Assembly (NCBI GenBank): GCA_023525715.1
Contig: CM042010.1
Location: 61,989,729 to 62,053,728 of the forward strand
DNA: 64,000 bases
Direction of reading: 5' to 3'
Origin: Cichorium intybus
Taxonomy: Eukaryota > Streptophyta > Magnoliopsida > Asterales > Asteraceae
Part shown: positions 32,751-43,692 of the stretch, piece after piece
Layout of the letters: each line of letters starts with the position of its first letter
Position numbering within the stretch: position 1 is the first letter of the stretch
Program-made: the position numbers and the translations under genes
Notes under the pieces: model-generated
The model's input: only the letters and a program-made list of their open reading frames with translations
Told to the model about the DNA's origin: nothing
The model's database searches: none

Positions 32751-34671
32751 TCTCTCGTCAATGTATCTGCTATGTAGTTGTGCTCAGTCTTTATGTACCT
32801 GAGATATGGATGAAACTGGTGTAATTGTAACTGCCAACGGATTAGCCTTCCTCGACAGTAATCTTCTTGTAACTTGTATCGCCAGAATCCTAACAGATAT
32901 TTTGAATCTGTTCGGAGTTCAAATCTTGTCTGTAGTAGATCGATTTTCCATTTCTTTAAGGTTCTGAGACATGCCAGTGTTTCTCTTTCATGTGTACTGT
33001 AGTTTTGTTCAGTTTGGGAAAATGTTCCCGATACATATTTACATAATTTTTTCTCGTATTTATCAGTTTTTAATACTTCTGATGATACTTTTGTATCAAT
33101 GTATGCTTCTGGTAATACTTTCGTATTACTGTTTACTTTTGATGATACTTTCGTATCACTGTATGCTTCGAATGGTTTAGGCAGAAGGTTTCCCTCGTTG
33201 TCTAAACCCAATAATATTTTTCCATATAATTGCTTTTAGGCATCCTGCCCATGTATCTTTTGATGCATCCGTTTCGACTATTAAAAAGTCGTCCGGTTGC
33301 GAGTTGTATAGTGTTGGTAAAACATGAATTTTTTCTTTTATATTTTTGACTAAAATAGTATCTTCATTGGTCCAAGACCATGGTATTTTTTCTGATATTT
33401 TCTTTTGTAAAATTCTTCTTTCATTTGCTAAATTTTTTAGAAAACCTTGTTCTGCGATGTAGTTTAAACAGCCAAGAAATGGTTGTATTTGTTTCCGGTT
33501 TTCTAGTTTATCGGGAAATAAATACAATTTTTCTCGAACATTATTTGTTAAAGAAAGTTGTCCGTTTTCTTCGATTTTTAGTCCTAAATATTCAACTTTA
33601 GTTTGTAAAAGTTTAGATTTCTTTTTGATAAAACGAAACCTTTTTCTTTAATTCTTTGTAAAACTTTAATAATTGCTTCAAGGTGTAATTGTTCATTTCC
33701 ATTGGTAAAAACAATAATATCATCAATATATGCAAGACATATTTGATCCAAACCATTTAAGGTTGAATCCATAAACCTTTGATATATTGCGGGTGCTTGT
33801 TTTAGACCAAATGGTAGAACGTTCCATTCGTAGTGTCGCTGAGGTGGACATGAAAAAGCCGTTAGTGGTTTCGTATCTTCGTGTAGTCGTAGTTGCCAAT
33901 ATCCTGATTTTGCATCAAATGTGCTAAAGTGTGTATTTCCTTTTAGTTTTTCTAAAATGTATTCTTTTCTTGGTAATTTATATGAATCTCCAATAGTTGC
34001 ATCATTCATTTTTTTATAATTAATAACCATTCTTCTTTTTCCTCGTTTTATTTCATTGTGATTTTCTACATAAAAGGCGGGTGCAGAGTGTGGACTCGTG
34101 CTATTTCTTATAATTCCTTTTTCTAAAAGCTGACTACATTCGGTTTTAAACTCATTTACATCTTTTATACTATATGGTATTTTATTAGGTACATTAATTT
34201 CTGCTTTAGGATCTTTTAGTAGTATTTTAATTTCTTGATTATTTGTGTTTTTTAATTGATCTAATGGATTTTCACTACATACTTCTTCTAGTTGTTTTTC
34301 AGCAATATCTTTTGTTAATGTTAATAATACTCGTAGTTGAAAACCAACTTCTTGTTTCATTATTTTAATAAGATCATATTGTTTAATTATAGAGGTTTTT
34401 ATAATTCCTTTAGATGGGTGTTTGATGCTTATGTATTCGGTTGTTTGAACAAAAGGATTATATAATTTTAAAAAATTATTTCCAATAACAAGATCTATTC
34501 CTGAATCATGTTGATATATGGTTGGTGTGATAAAAGGAGTTTTTTCTATAATAACACTAATATTTCTTCCTACATACCAAATGTTATGTAAAGATTTATC
34601 AGCAATAGTAATTTTAATTGGTATTTTAAGTTTTTCCCATTTTGCTAAAATATTCTTTTTTCCAAAACATA
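32735..34671 (-). pseudogene. Pol, 5'-truncated with frameshifts
   Basis: Begins inside the protease (LCFGKKN; the DTGA part is lost at the 34671 joint). Open through RT with YIDD to about 33630, where a T run lost one base (TTTCTTTTTGATAA). A 2-nt loss near 33225 separates the RNase H start from the repeat region. The end overlaps the TAV ATG. Confidence 0.9.
33084..33174 (-). repeat. 30-bp hairpin minisatellite (form A, contracted to 3 units)
   Basis: Only AYSDTKVSSK, VNSNTKVLPE and AYIDTKVSSE units remain, in frame. The shortest form A array. Confidence 0.92.
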
Positions 34672-34787
34672 GTTTTTTTCGTTTGTTTTCCAAATCCTCA
34701 CCACCGCGAAAAATGCATCGTGCATAATGATTGAATGCTTTTGATGAGTGTTGTGCACTGTTGATGAGTGTTGTGTACTGTTGTGTA
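34672..34787 (-). promoter_or_regulatory. Short type 1 3' region remnant
   Basis: Downstream of the TAV stop: the CATCAACAGTGCACAACACT repeats and CGGTGGTGAGGATTTGG, then GAAAACAAACG joined to pol at 34671. The palindrome and promoter are missing. Confidence 0.7.
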
Positions 34788-36176
34788 TTATTCTTCCATT
34801 ATCTCCATGAATGGTGTCTCGTCCTTGTTTTCTTGACAATAATTGCATTGGTGACGTGGAAAATGCATAATATGTTTGCATAATTGTTTTTTAATTTCTG
34901 CAGGTAGAACGGCAAGATGATGCGAGAATGTTTCAAATGGTTCTTCGAATCGTTCTACGACTTGCATTCCTTCAGTTGATATTTCTGTGTCATTTGTTGT
35001 ATATAACAGAAATGTTTTACTGCAATAGTTTATCCTGAGTTGTGATTTTTGATCTTTTCCGTTGCCTATTCTTGAAGAGGCTAAATAAACTCCTGCTAAT
35101 GAAAAAATTAGATGATCTTGTGTTGGTGTTTCATGTGGAAGTTCGTCTTTAGTTGGCTTAGTTCCATTACTGATTCCCATGTATGCAAATGTAATGCTTG
35201 GAATTAGTAGCTGTGAGTCTTCATCAAAAAATGGATAGCTGGAATATAATTTAATGAATAAATCACGTTCCTTGGCAAAACGTGTTTTGTAATGGCGGAT
35301 GACTGATTGAAAATTAGTTGGAAATTCACTAATGCACCGTAGGTTGTTTCCATTTAGGTAGATTGTATCGATGAATCCATGGATGAAATATTCCCAAAGA
35401 GTCATTGGATCGGTAAGGTTGGCTAAGAAGATTGCTTTTGGGCCTGGCTTTCTTATGACTGGGTAAAAGCCCATTAGTGAATGGACCTCTGTGTATGAGA
35501 CTAGGCTGTCCCATAATTTTGCGAATTTTTCTGTGGTTGGTTTTTTCATTAATTCTTTTTCTTTTGTAAATGGTATAGCTTGTAGGGCTGCTTTGGCTGC
35601 TTTGGCTGCGTTTAACTGGTTTAAAGACTTTGGTTGTGGTTCTGTTTTTGGAAGGATTCCAAGGATGGTTGTCTTTGATGATTTTTCAATGGTTTCAGTT
35701 GTAACCGTTTTGTATGCTTCTCTGAATGCTGTTTCTGCTTCAGCTTTTGTTTTGTAACTTTTGTGTGTAACGTTCTTTCCAACGATATGAGAATTTGCAA
35801 TTCCCCAATCGTTATAGATTCCTTTGTGTGGTCCGTTAAAAATAACGTACCATTTCTTCGTTTCTGCATCAGTTGATTGTTGATGAGTTTTGAATATTTC
35901 TTGAGTGTTACATGTGGATGATGATGGCTTCTCCTGTTGTTTATCGGAACTGTCTGATGAAATTTGCTGGATTGTTGGTGTAGGTGGAATGGTTGAACTG
36001 CCTGTTGACTTTTCTGCGTCTTCTTTGACTGGAGTGAACTGTGTTGACAATATCTGCAGTGTTTGTTGGAGCTGTTCTTCTTCCTTCTTGATTGTTTCTA
36101 GTTGCTTCATCATGGCTACTTTTTGTTCCTGCTTCTGTTTTAGCTGGTGCTGGATTTGCTTCATAATGGCTTCCAT
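34788..36176 (-). CDS. TAV / viroplasmin inclusion-body protein, intact (462 aa)
   Basis: Caulimovirid P6-like protein: forms inclusion bodies and promotes reinitiation on polycistronic viral RNA (family knowledge). Visible here: a Gln/Lys-rich coiled-coil-like N-terminus (about 4-44), a Ser/Thr/Pro linker, a viroplasmin domain (KKWYVIFNGPHKGIYNDWG, starting near 108), an Ala/Lys-rich segment, and a C-terminal Cys/His cluster C433, H435, H438, H442, C444, C447. The ATG overlaps the upstream ORF end by 16 nt. Fully open. Confidence 0.92.
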   Translation of the reverse strand: MEAIMKQIQHQLKQKQEQKVAMMKQLETIKKEEEQLQQTLQILSTQFTPVKEDAEKSTGSSTIPPTPTIQQISSDSSDKQQEKPSSSTCNTQEIFKTHQQSTDAETKKWYVIFNGPHKGIYNDWGIANSHIVGKNVTHKSYKTKAEAETAFREAYKTVTTETIEKSSKTTILGILPKTEPQPKSLNQLNAAKAAKAALQAIPFTKEKELMKKPTTEKFAKLWDSLVSYTEVHSLMGFYPVIRKPGPKAIFLANLTDPMTLWEYFIHGFIDTIYLNGNNLRCISEFPTNFQSVIRHYKTRFAKERDLFIKLYSSYPFFDEDSQLLIPSITFAYMGISNGTKPTKDELPHETPTQDHLIFSLAGVYLASSRIGNGKDQKSQLRINYCSKTFLLYTTNDTEISTEGMQVVERFEEPFETFSHHLAVLPAEIKKQLCKHIMHFPRHQCNYCQENKDETPFMEIMEE

Positions 36177-36550
36177 TCTCTCGTCAATGTATCTGGTATG
36201 TGGTTGTGCTCACTCTTTATGTACCTGTAATGTGTATAATTTGATGATACTTTCGTATCAATGTATACTTTTGATGATACTTTCGTATCAATGTATGCTT
36301 TTGATGATACTTTCGTATCAATGTATGCTTCTGGTAATACTTTCGTATTACTGTATACTTTTGATGATACTTTCGTATCACTGTATGCTTCTGGTAATAC
36401 TTTCGTATTACTATATACTTTTGATGAAACTTTCGTATCACTGTATGCTTCTGGTAATACTTTCGTATTACTGTATACTTTTGATGCATCTGTTTTGACT
36501 ATTAATAAGTCTTCTGGTTGCAAATTGTATAAAATTGGTAATACAAGCAT
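36161..36550 (-). pseudogene. Form B RNase H remnant ORF (129 aa, open)
   Basis: MLVLPILYNLQPEDLLIVKTDAS, then nine or so repeats, then NYTHYRYIKSEHNHIPDTLTRE. It lacks HERE and TDSKY, so it cannot be an active RNase H; even the last motif has Ala to Pro (HIPD). Its frame nevertheless stays open up to the TAV overlap. Confidence 0.78.
36239..36483 (-). repeat. 30-bp hairpin minisatellite (form B, ~8 units)
   Basis: Perfectly phased units; one carries a GAAAC variant (ETFV in the complementary frame). Confidence 0.92.
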
Positions 36551-36625
36551 TTTTCTTCATTGTTTTCTCTATCGTGAAACTGCAAAATCATAATATTGTT
36601 AATATATTCAAAAGACATATTTTAT

Positions 36626-37990
36626 TCATTCGTTATCAATATCGGATTCGGAATTTGAATTAGTAGTGTATGCGAAGATATCAATATCTGAATCTACATC
36701 TGAATCTTCAATTGGTTCATATCCTATATCATAAGCAATTTTTAATATATTTGTTTCATTTGCTTTCTTATTTTTTATTGGACATTCATAGGCTTTATGT
36801 CCTTGTTCTTGGCATAGCCAGCATCTGCAATCTTTTTTCTTAGACGGACAATAGTTTGAATTTGATTTATATTTTTGCTTATATTGTTTTCGATTTCTAA
36901 AATATTTTCTTTCTCCGTTTTTATAGTATTGTTTATACTTTGGTTTATATGTTTGTTTTTTCCAAACCTTCTTTTTTCTTTTACGCTTGTTTTTTTTTAC
37001 AACCGTATTGACCAATTTGATTAAATTGTTTCTCACAACATAAATTAATTTGTGCGTCAATTTTTGTTTTTTGTTTTAGACATCTATCTTTCATCCATTC
37101 TTTTAAGACGTTTATTCGAGCACCTAATGATTCTGCTATTTTACCTTCTTGTGAAAGCTTGTTAAAATATTTTAATACACTTTGACAAACAGTGATGGTA
37201 ATTTTTGATAAAACATGTCTAAGGCTAATTTTTGTCTTGGTGGATCTAAATAATAATATTGTTCAGCAAATTCACATATAAATGCATCTAGATAACACAT
37301 ATTACATATTTTTAAATTTGTTAAGTGCCATAATGCTTTATTTGTAAAGGCTTCTTTTGATTCATTATCTTCTATCTTTTTTCCTACAAACTCTTGGAGA
37401 ATTTTATCTAAAACTTTTCTAAATGTTTCCATTGCGTCGGTAGTTGCTATTCTAGATAGTTCATCTTCTTCTAATGATGATAGAAAACGATAAACATTTC
37501 CTTGTGTTTTATGCATAATGTAACTTAAGAAATTTCTTGGATGTAAATTTCTAAGTTCGTCGGTTAATTGAATTTGTATACCCATTTGATTACTCCAATC
37601 TTGTATTTTTGTTTCTGGATCTAAATCACAGTCTATAAAAAGAATATCTATGGGTTTTGGAGTGGTAAATAATTTTGGTACATATTGTGGCGGTACTTTT
37701 TCCCATTTATTTTGTTTATTTTTAATCATACCTTGTCTATACAAATAGTTTTCTTCTAAAGATGGTGGTCCATATATGTATTGATTTTGATAATCATCTT
37801 CTACATGTGATTTGTTTCGTTTTATTCCAAAATTAGTATAAGGATTATTATATGGATTTTCTTCGTCGGATGTAAAATCGTATACTACTTCGACGTCATT
37901 TTCTATATTTTCATCTTTTACTTCTTCAGGTATTTCTAATGCTGCCATTAATTTAGTTAACGTTTCTACTTGTTCTTAGAGTGTTTCCAT
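36626..37990 (-). pseudogene. Capsid protein, nonsense and frameshifts
   Basis: ATG 37990, but codon 5 is TAA (CAA to TAA, 37978-37976). 1-nt loss near 37194 (CAGTGATGG). A compensating-type length change lies in the T run near 36990. The acidic N-terminus, core, basic region, knuckle CWLCQEQGHKAYEC and acidic tail are all recognisable. Confidence 0.9.
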
Positions 37991-38027
37991 TTATTTTATA
38001 ATTTATTTTGTAGATATAAGTATTTAG

Positions 38028-38342
38028 CTATATCTTTCTTTCTCTTATAAGTTTTTTAACTTTAATTTGATCTGTATAATCTTTGTATGATATAAAATCG
38101 TTCATATGACTAAGTCTTTTTAAACAACTAATTTCAGAATCAATTTGTAGTTTATAGAGAGAATAAAACTTTTCGTTTTCTTCTTTTATTTCTATCAAAT
38201 CATACATAGTAAATACTATACTACGATGATCTAAATTTGCTATGGCCTGGTGGCTTTTATTTAAGAGATAATTAAGATAATCTAAATTATTAAATTGTCT
38301 TGGTTGTCCATTTTCATAAACAAGCCAGAAGTTGTTGTTCAT
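38028..38342 (-). CDS. ORF III, 104 aa
   Basis: Open. MNNNFWLVYENG..., basic C-terminus RERKI. Form B only. Unknown role. Confidence 0.68.
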   Translation of the reverse strand: MNNNFWLVYENGQPRQFNNLDYLNYLLNKSHQAIANLDHRSIVFTMYDLIEIKEENEKFYSLYKLQIDSEISCLKRLSHMNDFISYKDYTDQIKVKKLIRERKI

Positions 38343-38348
38343 TATTTT

Positions 38349-38498
38349 TTAGTCAGAACAATTGCTTTCAAATAATTGATCTAATATATCATTATTTATA
38401 TAATCTTCTAATATAATATTTTTATAACTATTTTCTTTATTTCTTTTATACTTTTTAAACCATGTTTTGAATTTTTGTAACATATTTTTGATTACCAT
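38349..38498 (-). CDS. ORF IIb, 49 aa (form B with internal deletion)
   Basis: In frame but lacks the KKDSYKNDILTK portion, resembling the form A core (ENSYKNIILEDY) with the form B ending. The stop follows NCSD. Confidence 0.5.
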   Translation of the reverse strand: MVIKNMLQKFKTWFKKYKRNKENSYKNIILEDYINNDILDQLFESNCSD

Positions 38499-38752
38499 GT
38501 TAAGGGTGGTTTGATAGAAAGTGGTTGTTTAGTATTTTTAACTTCTAATAATTTATAAATCTGTTCAAGCAAATTTTGTGTTAGATTTATTTTTTGTAAT
38601 ATCTCTGGTATTTGTTTTACCAATAATTGTTGTTTCGTTTCTATGAGATTGTTTAGTTTTTTATTTATTATATGCATTTTTTCATTTACTGTCATTTCAT
38701 CTTTCATTTGTAAATCTATATCATTTATTTTACTACTAGATGATTCTATCAT
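38492..38752 (-). CDS. ORF II, 86 aa
   Basis: Open long version (MIESSSSK...NLTQNLLEQIYKLLEV). Its start lies just after the disrupted MP C-terminus. Confidence 0.68.
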   Translation of the reverse strand: MIESSSSKINDIDLQMKDEMTVNEKMHIINKKLNNLIETKQQLLVKQIPEILQKINLTQNLLEQIYKLLEVKNTKQPLSIKPPLTW

Positions 38753-39698
38753 ATTCTTAAACTTAATGATCTAATCATTTCTAATATTCTTCAATGTTTT
38801 CATTTTTTCTATTTTCCGTAGATGTTGAAGGTTGTATTTCTGAAATAGAGGATCTTCCTATAATTGTTGAAATTGGAGGCTCTATTATTGGGTCTCTTTT
38901 AACTAAAGGTGTAATTATTTGTTGTCGAAAATCTTTTTCATAAACTGGTTTATTATCTATTCTTTTTGGTGATTCAAGAGATAATAAAGGTTCAAATAGT
39001 TTATCAATATGAATTCTATCTTCTGTTTTAAATGTAATACTATGATGAGAATTTGTTAATGCATAGTTTATTTGATATGTTAAAGTAAAAGGATGATTTC
39101 CTTTTAACATAAAATTTTGTCTTAATAATTTATATCTTACTGTAATACTATTAATTAGATTTCTATCTTTTAAACTAAGTCCTAATTGTATATTTATATT
39201 AAATTTTATTTTTCCTTCAATTAAATTTCCTTTTCCTTTTGCAATAATACTTTCTTGACTATTAATTATACGATCATCTCTAATTTCTAATTCTATTGGT
39301 GTATCTAAATCATTAAAGGTACTTTTCAAAATTACTTGAATTGTAGATATATGAATATACGCTATCTTTGATCGATCTATTTCTTTGATATGTTGTATTT
39401 TATTTTTGATTTGTTGTTTATTAATAATAGGTATAATTATATTTCCTTGAGTTGATTCTATAGGTATCGGTTGTTCACCTACTATTTTACCATAATAAAT
39501 AATATTTTTTCTTGAAAATAGATTTTTAAGTGTATCGTATTTAAAATTATGTTTTTCTGATAATGTAAAATTTGATTTTCTAATAGCATCTTTATTTATA
39601 TTATTTTTATTAACTAGAGCAACAAATATATAACCTGATTCATTTTCTTCGTTATTAATAATTATTGATTCATTATTCTCGTTAGATGTAGACATCAT
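38750..39698 (-). pseudogene. Movement protein, C-terminal frameshift (305 aa open)
   Basis: ATGATG at 39698. Open through the whole 30K core (IHISTIQVILK, IELEIRDDR, GKGNLIEGK). Near 38783 TCTAATATTCTTC replaces TCTTTTATTTCTTC, which shifts the frame and ends the protein at 38781, about 11 residues early. It may still encode a near-full product. Confidence 0.88.
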
Positions 39699-40170
39699 AA
39701 TAGTTGTTTTTTAATTAAATCGTTGCTTATATTTACTAATTATAGTATTTATTAAAATCATAACTTAGCTTTCAATCTTGACTTATCTTTCCAATTAAAT
39801 ATTGTTATTTGTCATATTAGATTGTAGTTTAGCTCGTTACTTATCATGAATTAAATTGTTACTTAGCTCTGATATAGTAAATCGTTTCTTACCATAAAAT
39901 CGTTACTTAGCTTTGATATAGTAAAATCGTTACTTAGCTTATTTACTTAGCTTATTAATTAAATCGTTGTTAATCATTTTTTTATTTCTAATCTACTAGA
40001 ATTGTTGTGTAGCTCTGATCTTAATTAAATTGTTGTTAATTGTTGCTTAATCTGATATAGTAAAATCGTTACTTATCATTAAATCGTTACTTAGCTCTGA
40101 TACCAAATGGGGAAACATAAATGGACATATGGATAATAACAGAAATATAGCAAAATAAATGCGGAATGGT
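39699..40170 (-). repeat. Leader 3' part: PBS and 27-bp repeats, no gene
   Basis: PBS TGGTATCAGAGC at 40105-40094, then about six degenerate 27-bp units with internal rearrangements, then AT-rich sequence up to MP. Confidence 0.8.
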
Positions 40171-40353
40171 TTAACATGTGGTTTCTGAAATTCTTGCATG
40201 TAGATACTTAAGCTGATTATCGTAGATATCAACCGCTAACTGTGTTACAGGGAGATGGATATTACGTTCAATTATATTTTTATATCTTTGTTTATGAATC
40301 TTTAATGCAAAATAATATCGATTGTTTTGTATTTGTATTTTCGAATCGGTCAT
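40171..40353 (-). CDS. ORF Ib, 60 aa
   Basis: Open; minor changes (QRYKNIIERN, QLAVDIYD). Confidence 0.67.
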   Translation of the reverse strand: MTDSKIQIQNNRYYFALKIHKQRYKNIIERNIHLPVTQLAVDIYDNQLKYLHARISETTC

Positions 40354-40711
40354 GATGTATGAGGATGTGTAAGGGATGTACCTGACTGATGCCTGGACGA
40401 TGCGTTGATTAACTGCTTCGTAGATACTTCGATAGGCTCTGCTATTCAGAAGCGCGAGGCTTCAACAGAGAACTCTGCTATTCAGAAGCATAAGGCGTTT
40501 GGCTAGTGTAATAAATCAGAGCTTATTTGTGTTAAGTTTTGAGTGCTCTCAAAATTCCTCTGTTGAAGCCTTATGCTTATGAATAGCAGAGTTCTCTGTT
40601 GAAGCCTCGCGCTTTTGAATAGCAGAGCCTATCGAAGCATCTACGAAGCAGTTAATCAACGCATCAATCCAAGCATCAGTCAGGTACATCCCTTACACAT
40701 CTTCATACATC
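40354..40711. promoter_or_regulatory. Head-to-head leaders around the 40496 inversion
   Basis: 40354-40496 is minus-strand leader with the hairpins; 40497-40711 is plus-strand leader (GGCTAGTGTAATAAATC, hairpins). They meet at AAGGC, shared by both sides. No TATA box remains. The hairpin sequences on both sides make a long imperfect palindrome. Confidence 0.82.
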
Positions 40712-40820
40712 ATGACCGATTCGAAAATACAAATACAAAAGAATCGATATTATTTTGCATTAAAGATTCATAAACAAAGATTTAAAAATAGAATTGAACG
40801 TAATATCCATCTCCCTGTAA
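40712..40820 (+). pseudogene. ORF Ib, 3'-truncated and fused to TAV sequence
   Basis: The first ~36 codons to IHLPV, then at 40820 joined to TAV (SQRRRRK in a TAV off-frame). A 65-aa chimeric frame results, unlikely to be meaningful. Confidence 0.78.
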
Positions 40821-40970
40821 GTCAAAGAAGACGCAGAAAAGTCAACAGGCAGTTCAACCATTCCACCTACACCAACAATCCAGCAAATTTCATTAGACAA
40901 TACCGATAAACAACAGGAGAAGCCATCATCATCCACATGTAACACTCAAGAAACATTCAAAACTCATCAA
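40821..40970 (+). pseudogene. TAV internal fragment
   Basis: About 150 bp from the VKEDAEKSTG region to FKTHQQ, joined at 40970 to the CAAAGAATATTTGTG palindrome of a type 2 3' region. Confidence 0.83.
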
Positions 40971-41448
40971 CAAAGAATATTTGTGAACCCCACCCTCATC
41001 ATATCTACCATTATGTAGACTTTTATATTTTGTCGTCTACCATTATGTAGACTTTTATATTTTGTCATTTGTTTTCCATTATGTAAATTAGGTGCTTGTC
41101 ACCATCATGTAGTTTGTCTTTATTGTTATGGTGCTAGACACAATAATGTAGGGTTAGACACCACTAGTTAGTGTATTATTAGTGTAGGATACTATTAGAC
41201 TCTAGAAGAGTCCCTCATGTACTATAAATAAGGCATTTGCCTAGTGTAATAAATCAGAGCTTATTTGTGTTAAGTTTTGAGTGCTCTCAAAATTCCTCTG
41301 TTGAAGCCTTATGCTTCTGAATAGCAGAGTTCTCTGTTGAAGCCTCGCACTTCTGAATAGCAGAGCCTATCGAAGTATCCACGAAGCAGTTAATCAACGC
41401 ATCGTCCAGACATCAGTCAGGTACATTCCTTACACATCCTCATACATC
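40971..41448 (+). promoter_or_regulatory. Type 2 3' region with 32-bp duplication, promoter and leader
   Basis: Contains a tandem 32-bp duplication (TCTACCATTATGTAGAC.., units at 41004 and 41036), the dyads (one altered: GGTTAGACACC), AGACTCTAGAAGAGTC, CTATAAATA at 41222-41230, AATAAA and two leader hairpins (about 41298-41368). Confidence 0.82.
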
Positions 41449-41631
41449 ATGACCGATTCGAAAATACAAATACAAAACAATCGATATTATTTTGCATTAA
41501 AGATTCATAAACAAAGATTTAAAAATAGAATTGAACGTAATATCCATCTCCCTGTAACACAGTTAGAGGTTGATATCTACGATAATCAGCTTAATTATCT
41601 AAATGCAAGAATTTCAGAAACCACATGTTAA
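41449..41631 (+). CDS. ORF Ib, 60 aa
   Basis: Open; one change near the end (LNYLNARISETTC). Confidence 0.68.
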   Translation: MTDSKIQIQNNRYYFALKIHKQRFKNRIERNIHLPVTQLEVDIYDNQLNYLNARISETTC

Positions 41632-41975
41632 ACCATTCCGTATTTATTTTGCTATATTTCTGTTATTATCCATGTTTCCCATTTATGTTTCCCCATTTGG
41701 TATCAAAGCTAAGTAACGATTTTACTATATCAGAGCTAAGTAACGATTTTACTATATCAAAGCTAAGTAACGATTTTATGGTAAGAAACGATTTTACTAT
41801 ATCAGAGCTAAGTAACAATTTAATTCATGATAAGTAACGAGCTAAACTACAATCTAATATGACAAATAACAATATTTAAGTAGAAAGATAAGTCAAGATT
41901 GAAAGCTAAGTTATGATTTTAATAAATACTATAATTAGTAAATATAAGCAACGATTTAATTAAAAAACAACTCTT
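41632..41975 (+). repeat. PBS variant and 27-bp repeat leader, no gene
   Basis: The PBS is TGGTATCAAAGC at 41698-41709 (one mismatch to the consensus), followed by units at about 41727, 41754 and onward, each with TATCA(G/A)AGCTAAGTAACGATTTT. A frame across the PBS (41625-41837) reads LSNDFTISE repeatedly. Confidence 0.8.
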
Positions 41976-42929
41976 ATGATGTCTACATCTAATGAGAATA
42001 ATGAATCAACAATTATTAATAACGAAGAAAATAAATCAGGATATATATTTGATGCTCTAGTTAGTAAAAATAATATAAATAAAGATGCTATTAGAAAATC
42101 AAATTTTACATTATCAGAAAAAACATAATTTTAAATACGATACACTTAAAAATCTATTTTCAAGAAAAAATATTATTTATTATGGTAAAATAGTAGGTGA
42201 ACAACCGATACCTATAGAATCAACTCAAGGATATATATAATTATACCTATTATTAATAAACAACAAATCAAAAATAAAATACAACATATCAAAGAAATAG
42301 ATCGATCAAAGATAGCATATATTCATATATCTACAATTCAAGTAATTTTGAAAAGTACTTTTAGTGATTTAGATACACCAATAGAATTAGAAATTAGAGA
42401 TGATCGTATAATTAATAGTCAAGAAAGTATTATTGCAAAAGAAAAAGGAAATTTAATTGAAGAAAAAATAAAATTTAATATAAATATACAATTAGGACTT
42501 AGTTTAAAAGATAGAAATCTAAGTAATAGTATTACAGTAAGATATAAATTATTAAGACAAAATTTTATGTTAAAAGGAAATCATTCTTTTACTTTAACAT
42601 ATCAAATAAACTATGCATTAACAAATTCTCATCATAGTATTACATTTAAAACAGAAGATAGAATTCATATTGATAAACTATTTGAACCTTTATTATCTCT
42701 TGAATCACCAAAAAGAATAGATAATAAATCAGTTTATGAAACAGATTTTCGACAACAAATAATTACACCTTTAGTTAAAAGAGACCCAATAATAGAGCCT
42801 CCAATTTCAACAATTATAGGAAGATCCTCTATTTCAGAAATACAACCTTCAACATTTACGGAAAATAGAAAAAATGAAAATATTGAAGAAATAAAAGAAA
42901 TGATTAGATCATTAAGTTTACGAATATGA
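41976..42929 (+). pseudogene. Movement protein, N-terminal frameshifts
   Basis: ATGATG at 41976. Extra A near 42123 (GAAAAAACATAA) and indels near 42235 (GGATATATATAATT). From 42348 the 30K core and C-terminus are open to the ORF II overlap. Confidence 0.88.
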
Positions 42930-43171
42930 CAGAATTATCTAGTAGTAAAATATATGATATAGATTTACAAATGAAAGATGAAATGACAGTAAATGAAAAA
43001 ATGCATATAATAAATAAAAAACTAAACAATCTCATAGAAATGAAACAACAATTATTGGTAAAACAACTACCAGAAATATTACAAAAAATAAATCTAACAC
43101 AAAATTTGCTTGAACAGATTTATAAATTATTAGAAGTTAAAAATACTAAACAACCACCTTTAACATGGTAA
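42926..43171 (+). CDS. ORF II, 81 aa
   Basis: Open. Has NLTQNLL but lacks the LSIK before PPLTW. Overlaps MP and ORF IIb at its two ends. Confidence 0.68.
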   Translation: MTELSSSKIYDIDLQMKDEMTVNEKMHIINKKLNNLIEMKQQLLVKQLPEILQKINLTQNLLEQIYKLLEVKNTKQPPLTW

Positions 43172-43335
43172 TCAAAAATATTTTACAAAAATTAAAAACA
43201 TGGTTTAAAAACTATAAAAGAAATAAAGAAAATACTAATAAAAAAGATAGTTCTAAAAATGACATATTAACGAAAGAAGATTATATAAATAATGATATAT
43301 TAGATCAATTATTTGAAAGCAATTGTTATGACTAG
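43165..43335 (+). CDS. ORF IIb, 56 aa (form B version)
   Basis: MVIKNILQKLKTWFKNYKR... ends QLFESNCYD, stop TAG. The ORF III ATG follows 6 nt later. Confidence 0.58.
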   Translation: MVIKNILQKLKTWFKNYKRNKENTNKKDSSKNDILTKEDYINNDILDQLFESNCYD

Positions 43336-43341
43336 AAAATA

Positions 43342-43656
43342 ATGGACAACAACTTCTGGCTTGTTTATGAAAATGGACAACCAAGACAATTTAATAATTT
43401 AGATTATCTTAATTATCTCTTAAATAAAAGCCACCAGGCCATAACAAATTTAGATCATCGTAGTATAGTATTTACTATGTATGATTTGATAGAAATAAAA
43501 GAAGAAAACGAAAAGTTTTATTCTCTCTATAAACTACAAATTGATTCTGAAATTAATTGTTTAAAAAGACTTAGTCATATGAACGATTTTATATCATACA
43601 AAGATTATACAGATCAAATTAAAGTTAAAAAACTTATAAGAGAAAGAAAGATATAG
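43342..43656 (+). CDS. ORF III, 104 aa
   Basis: Open; MDNNFWLVYENG..., basic tail. Form B specific, unknown role. Confidence 0.7.
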   Translation: MDNNFWLVYENGQPRQFNNLDYLNYLLNKSHQAITNLDHRSIVFTMYDLIEIKEENEKFYSLYKLQIDSEINCLKRLSHMNDFISYKDYTDQIKVKKLIRERKI

Positions 43657-43692
43657 CTAAATACTTATATATACAAAATAAATTATATAATA

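Larger units (their letters stand above)
30211..40496 (-). mobile_element. Minus-strand composite: MP/II piece, form A piece, then form B genome
   Basis: From 40496: leader, ORF Ib, PBS, MP, II, IIb, III, CP, RNase H remnant and TAV (form B) to about 34672. It then joins form A pol (34671), TAV N-terminus, a type 2 promoter (joint at 32399/32400), ORF Ib, PBS, MP and II to about 30242. All on one strand, with deletion joints at 34671, 32399 and 30242. Confidence 0.87.
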
